Assembly (NCBI RefSeq): GCF_964340395.1
Contig: NC_135571.1
Coordinates: 6,556,453 to 6,620,452 of the forward strand
Source of the DNA: Glandiceps talaboti
Taxonomy: Eukaryota > Hemichordata > Enteropneusta > Spengelidae
Length of the DNA: 64,000 nucleotides
Reading direction: 5' to 3'
Every line of letters begins with the position of its first letter. Within the stretch, counting starts at the first letter, position 1. The notes beneath the pieces are model-generated. The model did not search any database. It was given only the letters and a program-made list of their open reading frames with translations, and was not told the DNA's origin. Made by a program: the position numbers and the translations under genes. Below, piece after piece: positions 50,715 through 61,650 of the stretch.

Positions 50715-50930
50715 CTTTCAGATGTGAAGTTTGCGTCCGGAAATAGAAAGAGCCATGTATCTCATCGTCTAACAGGTAGTGAAATGTCCACATCACATTC
50801 TGCAGTTCCATCTCTTTCAGCTGTTCTCGCTTATCTTCTCAGCTGGATCAAGAAAACCGGAAGTTTACAAAGTAGGTGCTGCGCCCTCAAACGACGAAGT
50901 TTGAGACGAAAAGTTATCGAAAAGCAATGA
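50715..50930 (-). promoter_or_regulatory. CpG-rich promoter and candidate first exon
   Basis: CpG-rich DNA with two ETS-type sites (ACCGGAAGTT at about 50856 and TTTCCGGA, minus strand, at about 50740) followed on the minus strand by a consensus donor GTAAGTG at 50714. An ATG at 50811 opens 32 codons to the donor (starting MELQNVMWTFHYLLDDE). No downstream exon could be matched in the window, so it may be a non-coding first exon or a short upstream frame. Confidence 0.35.
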
Positions 50931-52420
50931 TCGAAAATAGGAGTTTATCTTTCGAAAAAAAAATGAAGTGCCTGAGTCATCTAGGCGAGATATACAAAAA
51001 GAAACGCTGAGTATGGAAGACACGCTGAGAACGGAAGAAAACTGTCTAACACTTTCTTTTGAATATGGTTGCAATTTTTTTTTTTTGCTTCCATGCCGGT
51101 ATCTGAGTAATTCATTTCCTTAAAATTTATATTTTTGTAAGTTTTGAATCGACAAGGAATGAAATACTGCTTGTACCAGTTTCTACATATTGTCTTTCTG
51201 GGTAAAATACATAGTTCATTATGTGCATTTAATCTTAACTGTGGGAGTAACCCAATTTTTTAAAATGATTTGAAACTGAGAGCCAATACAAACATGATCA
51301 TATGTACAAAGTAATGATGAAAACAAACACTGGAACATTTTATCAAATTTCTCTCACCACTAACATTGGTGACTGGACAAAAAACGGTTTGTTTTTCCCA
51401 TCCTCAGGTACCAGAATAAAGTTTTCCACTCTATCTCCATAAACAAGTACGAGTTGTCACAGAGACCGAGTGTTTTAATATGATATATATATATAGTTGC
51501 ATAGTGAATAAATGAATGGGTGAAATCATTCTATAACCCTTTCATGACTAGAGACGCATTTTAAATAATATGGGGACCAATTTCTATGAATATTTTCATA
51601 ATTACAATAATATTACTTTATTAGGAAGTAACATTTCTTTAATTCCACTCTAAAATGAAGTTGATATAAGCCAAAAATTTACATAAAACAAGAATTTTAT
51701 CCAAACAATTTTGGCGGGAATGTTTTCAGTTAAGATTTGGTTGGATTTATCAAATGGAAAATCAGACCTACATATTTACAGAAATCTGTCTCACACTCAG
51801 CACAAAGAAGTCAAAACAGAGAAATTAGAAACTGTGCATAAATAACAATATTTATTACATCCTCTATATTAGAGTATAAACATGAATCAAGTGACATAAT
51901 TATGGACACAATAAAATTGCAGTCGTAAGACAACCAACCATAGAACAGGATGGGTACCAAACACTCAACACTCTTACCATTCACATTTATAATGTATACT
52001 AAATTTCTGTACTTTTTATCTCCACTGTACATTTCTGTTTCAAAAAACAAACATTTTCAAAATCGACATGCACCAACTTCACATTAAAAACAAAAGAAAA
52101 GAAAAACTTGCCACCGGTGGCGCTGTTCAGTAAACCATAAGTTGTTAAAAATGCAAAAGTTCCTACTTGCTTGGAAAAAACGTGTTACATGAGACAATGT
52201 ATCATGAGACAAAGTACACTGTAAGTGTGAAATCAGACAATTGTTTTTGTCTTGTTAAAAAAGAAAGGCACCGATCAACTTCTGAATACACAGAATAAAC
52301 AGATTAAATATAGTAAAGTCACACGTTCAAAAATGTACAAGTTAAATGAAGGTTGAAGGAGTTGATAAAATCCTATTATACAAAGAGTAATAATATATAT
52401 CTCTTTTGAAACAAAATGTC
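50931..52420. other. Non-coding, no clear feature
   Basis: AT-rich; CCACCGGTGGCGCTG at 52111-52125 is CTCF-like. No exon is supported. Confidence 0.4.
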
Positions 52421-52424
52421 CACA

Positions 52425-52670
52425 AAACAGTTCTTGTTTTGTCCCTCTCTCCCTCCCTACGTACAATAATAAAGTACGCCAACATAATGGTGCCAAAATC
52501 AATTCAGGTCTATACCATTATATCACAGGAACCATAAGACTGATAATCCACAGTTCTTGTTTTGTCCCTTCCTCCCTATATACAATAATAGAGTATGCCA
52601 AAACGACATTTAATATAAAGGTTGGCAAAGTGCCAAAATCTATTCTGGTCTATCCCATTATTTTGCAGGT
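52425..52670. repeat. Two-copy tandem repeat of about 125 bp
   Basis: CAGTTCTTGTTTTGTCCC, ACAATAATA(A/G)AGTA, TGCCAAAATC and GGTCTAT(A/C)CCATTAT recur in order. Confidence 0.85.
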
Positions 52671-53094
52671 ACTAAGCACAAACAAATCACTGTTTTCCTC
52701 TCCAAGAAAGCTTGATCAAGTAATATTGTAAAACTTGGCAAAAGGAGTATGATAACGTTATTATTACCAAAAAATGGTTCGGCCAGAAAATGGCTGTCCT
52801 TTTATTTAAGCAGGTGACCAAAACCAACTTTTTTACCCATAATGCACTGTTTTGCAGTCTGTCAAGTCAAATTACTCCCTTTTTAGTACTTTTTTTTACC
52901 AAAGCTGGAAGTTTTACTTTATATTTCGTTCTACGGTTCTATAACTTGGCATACTGTAATATCACAACATAGATAAAATAGTAAAAACTGTTTTTTGCAA
53001 AATCCAATAACTGAACTTTTAACGGTAGTAAGATTGATCGATGGTTCAACTGGGTTCTGGGTACCCAGTACATTTCCTGGCATATCTACAGTTT

Positions 53095-53370
53095 ACAAGT
53101 CCTTTATCCATAAATTTTCATGAACAACTGCCGTCATTTTCCATAAATTTTCATAATCAACTTCACCAAAAATTTCCATAGTCTACTTCCAATGTTTTCC
53201 GTAAATTTTCCTACATTTCCATGTTCATTCCATGGTCAACTGTCGTCATTTTCCACAAATTTCCAGTCAACTTCCATCATTTTTCATAAATGTTCATACA
53301 TTTCCACAGTCAACCCCTGACATTTTCCATTAACTTCCATGGATAATTCCAACATTTTCCATATTCTAGG
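53095..53370. repeat. Degenerate TTTTCCAT-rich minisatellite
   Basis: CATTTTCCATAAATTTTCAT, TCCATGGTCAACT and similar units about 50 bp long. Confidence 0.8.
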
Positions 53371-53810
53371 TAAGTCAATCTCTATCCCTAAGCTGAATCA
53401 GTTCATATATTTTCATACACTGAATCTTCCCAACTTTGCATTACTTTTTGTAACTTCTTGTTCTTTTTTCACTTTACTTTGATGTATTTTAGTCTCAAAG
53501 GATATCTGCCATCTTGTTCAAACCCATGGTCATATTTCGTAACTATTATTTTGCAAATGTGTCATAATTTTGTTTACTTCGTCCAAAAATTTTGTTAGAA
53601 ATTTTGGGATAGAAAAGAATGAGTATGGCATGTCCTTTGTAAACATAAATACATTCTGAATTTTCTTCCTTTTTTTTGCCTATGTCCATTTACATAAAGA
53701 TTTCCACTAAATGCAAAACAACTTGTTACCATGGTAATATGGTACATGTTCACAGCCTCTAGCAACTGTTGCTAATAGTAACCAAGTCACAATCTGTTGT
53801 TAGTAAGTGT

Positions 53811-54012
53811 AGGTTTCAAGATACCCTGAGTAAAGAAGTAATAAACAAACATGTTTTCCTCATTATGTAGTCATATTTTGGCCACCAAAAAAATTCTTTC
53901 TGATTAACAATTATACTTAACAAAGAAAAGCTTCTAAATACAACATGCAAACTGTACACAAGAATGTTCTAAATGTTTGGGGTTTTTTGACAATGCAATG
54001 ACAACACAATAG
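53811..54012 (+). repeat. Inverted duplication, left copy
   Basis: Matches 56808-57015 in inverted orientation over about 200 bp, e.g. CAAGATACCCTGAGTAAAGA, AACATGTTTTCCTCATTATG and GTACACAAGAATGTTCTAAA. Confidence 0.9.
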
Positions 54013-54423
54013 TTTGAATCTTTGCATGTTGAAAATTTTTGAGAGTAAGGAAACATTTTCTGCTAAATGGCCATCACATTACACAGAAACATTCACCAAA
54101 TTTTACAAATGGCCAAGGTAAAATGTAAAACTTGTAAACAAGTTGAAAACTGCGTCCTGAGTATTGTTTGACAAAATGTTTTTCTTGTTTGTCCATATAC
54201 ATTGCCAATGATCTGAATAAAAATGATGTTGAAAGGATGGATATTACAATATATTTCAATACATTACCCTAAGCTCATAATTGTTCTTAGTAAAAGTAGC
54301 GCCAATGGTGTTGTTGCACAACTGAGCATACTGAAATTAATCAATTCATGTTGCTGTAGTTAAAAACAATAATAAACACTTACAGCAATTATGACCACGG
54401 TCATGGTTGCTACAGATTTCACA

Positions 54424-54454
54424 CAGACAGGTACAGACAGACATGGAGACAGAC

Positions 54455-54501
<47 letters not shown>
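54424..54501. repeat. (ACAG)n microsatellite
   Basis: Pure over the last 45 bp. Confidence 0.95.
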
Positions 54502-54503
<2 letters not shown>

Positions 54504-54661
54504 GTTTATCATACATTGAATGTTTAAGCTCAGTTGTTCTAAAACTTGAATTGTGACAAAAGTCTGAATCCGTGGCTATTAAAAGTTGCTATAATTTCTG
54601 TGAAGAATAAGTCAATATGTTTTCCAATATAAAGTGGGAACCTTCTAGGGCTCCCTATTAG

Positions 54662-54790
54662 TTTGTCCAATCAGTGAAAAAGCTTCTAATGGCTTTATGT
54701 TGTCCTGTCCAATCAGAGGGAATCTTCAAAGTGCTTCATGTTGACCTGTCCAATCAGTGGACACCTTGTAATAGCTTAACATCGGCCTCT
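54662..54790. repeat. 49-bp tandem repeat, 3 copies, each with a CCAAT box
   Basis: TGTCCAATCAG occurs three times with a CTT-TAATGGCTT-ATGTTG core. Downstream of the 7TM gene stop codon. Confidence 0.85.
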
Positions 54791-55265
54791 ATTCTAGGCA
54801 GTGTTAATTTATGTACAATGTTATACTTTGTTTGCCATCTCAGGTCAAAGGTCAGTCGTTCCAGGTGTGAACACTCCCATCACATTCTCCTTGGTATAAC
54901 AATCTCCTTAGTTTCCATGGAAACAGGATGTAAATACTATAAGACTACGAGGAACTGGATCGTTCAGTGTTCTACAGATTTCCCATTGTTGAAGTTTTCT
55001 TAAAATTGCATGTGACAAATTGAAGGTAGTTATGGTTCAAACACGTTACACTTCCAAGGAAACAACTGTCTCCAAATAGGAATCGAATATTGCAAACTTT
55101 TCATGTGAATACAATATTACAACATTCAGTATCCTAGGCAACCATTGTCATGACAACCACACGTCCCGCTGACAACTGTCCAGATATATTAATGTTAACA
55201 CATTGCATATTTTGTCAAGTAGGAGTGTTGCCATGGCGAGTTGCCGAGGTGATGTGTTGCTATGG

Positions 55266-55442
55266 TTACATGTGTGGCCCACTGTCTGACTCCTCCTCTA
55301 TTGGTGGCATGACTGGGTACGATTGGCAACGTTTTGGTGGACTGACGTAATGTTGTCCAGATGCTGACGCCGACTGTAAGTCTGGATACGACAGTCTACT
55401 GTACCCTCTAGGTGGAGTGGGTCTGAATACTGAGCTGAAAGT
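55266..55442 (-). CDS. 7TM gene last coding exon (residues 259-316, stop)
   Basis: 177 nt from acceptor TTTATTTCAG to TAA at 55268-55266. Encodes a 58-residue tail: PTPP and VSPPKR motifs, several Ser/Tyr sites and an acidic EEESDS stretch before HM at the end. It looks like a regulatory cytosolic tail. The 3' UTR runs on to lower coordinates; no single polyadenylation signal can be chosen. Confidence 0.87.
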   Translation of the reverse strand, partial: TFSSVFRPTPPRGYSRLSYPDLQSASASGQHYVSPPKRCQSYPVMPPIEEESDSGPHM

Positions 55443-58400
55443 CTGAAATAAAAAAGACACACATTTCAACTTTTACAAATCAAGATTTCAGCAATTTCTG
55501 TATTTTTATAAAACTCAGCAAAACCAGGTTCTCAAATTCCTTAAGGTTATACTGCCCTCTACTTTAAATCTCACTAACATAAACTTAAATCTCACAAACA
55601 TAAACTTTAAATCTCGCTAACATAAACTACATGTTACTCAGTTTAAGTAGTAGATTCTCTTACACTAGGAGAAATGCAAATGCATTATATTCTAGGGAGT
55701 CCATCACTAAAACACAATAACATTGACTCCCTAGGTTGATAATATCACACAAGTTTGTTTGTTTCTTCCAGTTCACTGTATATTCTCAACTGAGGAGCAT
55801 TAGGGTATTTGAATCTGCAGAGAACGTGTCAGTCTTCCATGTTAGTTACATTGCAAAAATTCTAAAATTCTTTTAAGAAAGTCTGTTGAAAAATTTGTAA
55901 AATTTCTTCTCCTTCTTTCTTTATGTACATATTATGATTGTAAAAGTCTTGGTTTTATGTACTCGTTTTTTACAGTCTTTATTTATTTGTTTAAATCATT
56001 TTTATGACAGACACTGAATTTTCCTGATAAAGTCAGAGCTCAAAATTAACTTTTTTCTTTGGTAGTCCTAGTGGGCTACCAATTTCAGAAATTGATAACC
56101 CAAGTATTGTGACCTGTAGTCCTATATTCCTGAACTGAAAACAGATTTCCTCTATTGGAAATATGTGTGTTATTAAAATACTTTCATGTCCATAAATCTT
56201 CTACCTTCATCACATAATCAGTGGTAGCCTGAGTGGGCTACCAGCTGCATACTATGGTAGCCCCATGACAAGAATTGGTAGTCTGTGGACATGGGACTAC
56301 TGTTAATTTCGAGCCCTGAAAGTTGTATTGTATTGTACATAAAACCATTGATATATGAACAGATGGAAATGGGAATTCAGAAACTCAATTCTGTGTTGCC
56401 AAAACTTCCAAAAAATTTTTTTAAAAACATTGTACACAGGTGAGATTTGTCTGACTTCAACAAGACCACGAGTACAAATCAGAGAGAATTGTGGGTAAAA
56501 TATTACACAGTACACTCAACTTGCTATGATTGAGAAAATGTTTACTTACAGCATTTATTGGATCCGTCAATACATCCGGTAAAACAGTTTCATTTGACTT
56601 GTCAGGTGCATGGAAGACACATAACATAGCCCAGATAGGAAGCATTAACTTGAAGATCTAGAATAACAAAAAAGTTTTCTCAATGATGTTGTGACATAGC
56701 TGTGTTCAAATAATGATATTGTTTGGTTTGTTGAGAAAACTATTATAAGTCCAACTGTGAAGGAATGACACAAGAAAAATTTCAAAGCTGGGACTTGACA
56801 ATGACAATATACTATTGTGTTGTCATTGCATTGTCAAAACACCCCAAACTTTTAGAACATTCTAGTGTACAGTTTGCATGTTGTATTTAGAAGCTTTTCT
56901 TTGTTAACTATATTTGTTAACCAGAAAGAATTTTTTGGGTGGCCAAAATATGACTACATAATGAGGAAAACATGTTTGTTTATTACTTATTTACTCAGGG
57001 TATCTTGAAATCTTTATTCACTCATATCGAAAATTTCCTAAAGTTTTAACATCGACAGATTACCACAAACTCACAATTTGTTATTGTTACTAAGAGATGA
57101 AATATTGATTTTAAAATATTCCAAAATTTTAGAAACAAATCCAAAAGTTTAACTGACCTCCCCCCCCCCTCAATTCCCACCCCGCCCTCCCCTCCCCTCC
57201 CTCAATCACCACTCCTCCAATCCCTACCTCCCCCACCCTCAATTCTCACCCTCCAATCCCTCCCTCCCTCCCCTCAATTCCCATCCCTCCAATCCCTCCC
57301 TTCCCCACCCTCAATTCCCAGCCCTCCAATCCCTCCCTTCCCCACCCTCAATTCTCAGTCTTCCAATCCCTCCCTTCCCCACCCTCAATTCCCAGCCTTC
57401 CAATCCCCCTCCCTCCAAGTTAAAGGATAGAAATACTTACATTGACAAAGGCATATACAGCTGTGTAGATTGACTGCATGTCAAGCTGTTGAAGGAACAG
57501 AAAAATAATTAATAAAAGTGATACATTAACTTCAATAACCTGTGTATTTATATTTTGAACTTGACCTTGACATGAATATTTTGATACAAATACCTCATAA
57601 TACAATCATTGTAATAAATAGTTATTTTTACCTAACCAAGGATTCTAATTACTGAAGAGTAATGATTCACCTGATGGAATCGATAGGCATTTTGGTTTTA
57701 ATACAAACCTGGTGAACGTATTTCACAATATTATAAATACATCAAATTTTATATTCCTGAATTGTTTAGTGGATTTTATGTTACACATCTTTTCATTGGT
57801 TTGATGTGTAGTAAAACTACAGTCATGGCAATTTTGAGTCAATCAGATTTCAGAATAGTAAATGATATTACTTACAAAGATTGCACTGCAGCCATCACTT
57901 TCAGTACCCACTGTAACAGAACGTTCAAACCAGTCAAATCAAGTACAAATTTCAAAATGAAAGAATGCATAAAACATTGTGCTGTCAGAGGGTACTGAAA
58001 CTCAAATCCTGAGTGAAAACTTGGATACATTTTAGTCTTTAGCTTGATCTTGTTTCATAGTACAGTTTTGGAGAGTGCGCAAAATTGGTAATTAGAATAG
58101 AAGTGTGCCCTCTGTGTTGGTCAACTTGACATCCTTGTTTACCCTGTCATACTGATACTCATTGGATAACCATCAGTGTGGTTGCACCAATCACAGTCAA
58201 ATTTATTTTACATTCACACCGTGTAGTTAAATAATATACAATGTGCAAGATGATATTTTCAGGATGTTGTACTATCATCAAAGAACATTACTGAGAGAGA
58301 AAAATGTTCTGACTGCCAAGGTCCGCCGCAACAATTCGACAACAACAACCTGTCAGTCAAAGTTGGAGGTAGAACAAGTCACATTGTTGCTTGTTTTATA

Positions 58401-61400
58401 CTATGTAAATTGTAGATTCTCGTTTCTGGTACATTCAATGTAGTATATTACGGTAAAAAATGTATGATTTATACAAAATATTTCTACTTACAGGCTTTGA
58501 TAACAAGATCATAGAGTAAGGTAACAAGTGCTGACAATTCAAATACAATAATCAAACTGAAAGATAAAAGAAACGCAATTTTTACTCATTTTCACTTTTT
58601 AGTCGAACACCCGTTTATTTTAAGTACATTATATCTATGTTTCATTGACCATCATACATTCTAAATTCCATCTTTATTGCTGTCTGTGTGTCATATATAC
58701 ATATTTTATTCTAGGGCAATCCAATTTTAGAAGATCGGCAGGAAAGCTAGTCTCATTAAAATTGTATGCAACATAAACAGAGGTCCAATCTGATCCCCAA
58801 GTAACAACTCAACTCAGTGTGGTTACTGTCCAAATATTTCACTCAATCAACAGCAAAATATATATAGAAATCTCTCGTCACAAAATTCAACATATCTACC
58901 TCAGTACCCAACAAATCTCTCAACAAGTCAAATCAAATGGAAATGCATTTATAGAAATTACTGTACATGTATCACAAAATTTGACATGTTGGCCTACCTC
59001 TCAAATCTTTCAACAATTTAAATCAAATGGCAACGCATTTATAGAATTGAATCTATCACAAAATTCACCATATCCACCTCAGTACCCCACAAACCTCTCA
59101 ACATGTTAAATCAAATATCAATGCATTGAGAGATTTCACTCTATCATGAAATTTGACATGTCGGCCTATCAATGCATTTACAAAATTTAAGACATCCACC
59201 TACCCCCATAAGTCTGTCTTCAATGCTTTTCGACTGCTGTCAAGAGTGCTCACTGTATTTAACTTGAAAGTGATAAAGATTCCAGCCAATAAAAAAGCTT
59301 GAACTAGCACAAATTCTACTGTTGACAACAGCAGCCAATATGGTTCTGTAAAGGAAAATAGTGTTTGTAAAATTAGTGTTTGGTGTCTTTGTTAGGCCTC
59401 AAAATAAGTGAGTGGGTTGAGCGTGAAGCCATGAGTGTAAACAGAACTAGCAATATTTGAGCTAAAAAATGTAAATTTTTGACAATAACGAGCATACTTA
59501 CGAAGGCATTCTATAGAACTGTGTTTTGTAAAGACAATACCCAATAGAGTAATCACAGTAAAATACAGAAACACCAGAATTAAAAATGGCCTCACAACTC
59601 TGTAAAAGACAAAGAAACACCAGAATTAAAAATGGCCTCACAACTCTGTAAAAGACAAAGAAACACCAGAATTAAAAATGGCCTCACAACTCTGTAAAAG
59701 ACAAAGAAACACCAGAATTAAAAATGGCCTCACAACTCTGTGAGTGTGTGTGTGTTTGCCCATCCCACAGTCTGCAGATCCGAGGGAAACAACAAAAATA
59801 ACCCTCTCTACTTCAGTGAAGACAACTGCAGAGCCAATCATGAACAAGCAAATGACATCTTCCCCACAAACACACTTGCTCTAAAGTACTAAATAAAAAG
59901 AACAGTAACTGCCATAAATACATGTATATGTAGTAGATTGAGTGACAGGTTTGTTGAGAATTTGAAAAAAATCGCGTCATCGCACCACTTTCGACAAAAT
60001 GTCCTGACCAGAATTTTTTTTTTTTTTTTGCCTTATCATAAAATCAGAGGAATCGTATATTTTACTTACAAGTTGATGAGTTTTTCTCTCTTGAGAAGCC
60101 TTGATGTATGTGAGAAGTAGAAATTAATAACAATCAGGAACTGTAGAAGTTTAATATACTGGATGGCAAAGTCAATTTGGCTGTAATAATGGGCATACAC
60201 CCAGTGTACCGTGCTGAAAAACAAAAATTATGAATTTAGGATCAAACGGTCCAAAGTTTACATTCATTGAATTATGTAATCTTACAAGTGATTTTAATGA
60301 TGAAAGTACTGAAAGAGCATGCCATTTATTCTGTTTAAACTAACTTACATATTAATTTACATATTCAAATCAGCAAATATATTGACTATGATATACAGAA
60401 ACAAAAGTATTTAATACAATGACACTAGAGGGCTCCATTTCAATGACAAACTTCTTTGAAAGTATAAAATGAAAGTCTATTGACTTGACTTACCACAACA
60501 AACACTCTGTTGTTGCAAGTAAAAATATTGCATACTGGTAGTATAGTCTATGATGGCCTATGAGGAGACGAACAATCTAGAGAGAGAGAGAGAGAGAGAA
60601 AGGAGACATTTGTCACGCTACAATATCATCACAGAAAGAAGTCACAGCTGTTGATTTGGTTTATTAATCCTCTTTCTCCATATGAGGGGTATTTGTTTGT
60701 ACACAACTACGTACAAATTGGGAAAAAGAGGATTAACATGCATCATCTACGCAGGGCTTGAAATTAACAGTAGTCCCATGTCCACAGCTAGACTACCAAT
60801 TCTTGTTATGGGGCTACCATAATTTACAGCTGATAGCCAAACTCAGCATGAGGGGAACATCGCCTTTACCAGCAAAGTGCAATTCTTGCACTTTCTTATC
60901 AATCCTTATCAGCTCATTACCATAACGAAGTGTTTGCTTTTTGTAATTACATCTGATAAGCCTGAGTCGTGGCTGGTACAGGTACTAGGTCAAGACTGAA
61001 ATGCTGTCGACCGAATGTGTGCAAGTTCTTTTACATACCTTTTGTTCACAACTTTCTTTATGTACTGCCTCACGATCAGCAACAATACCAAATTTTAGCT
61101 CTCACTTTGCCAAATTTGGGGCGTCATGACCTTACATTCAAAATGGCTACAACCTTACATGCACAATTACCGGAACATTGGTATGTTTGTAACCATGGCA
61201 TACTGACTAACTTCTAGGCAGGACACATAACATGTAATACGATATTTCATTTCCTCTGTGCAAGTCAAGGAGGAAGTTTTGAACTAATGCCAAATTTATG
61301 TATGTTTTCTCTCTGCTTATCTCTGGTTGACAAAGCACATACATACATACATACATACATACATACATACATACATACATACATACATACATACATACAT

Positions 61401-61619
61401 ACATACATACATACATACATACATACATACATACATACATACATACATACATACATACATACATACATACATACATACATACATACATACATACATACAT
61501 ACATACATACATACATACATACATACATACATACATACATACATACATACATACATACATACATACATACATACATACATACATACATACATACATACAT
61601 ACATACATACATACATACA

Positions 61620-61650
<31 letters not shown>

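Noticed and set aside
55150-55350. Plus-strand frame
   Set aside because: Antisense to the last exon of the 7TM gene, which has the better evidence.
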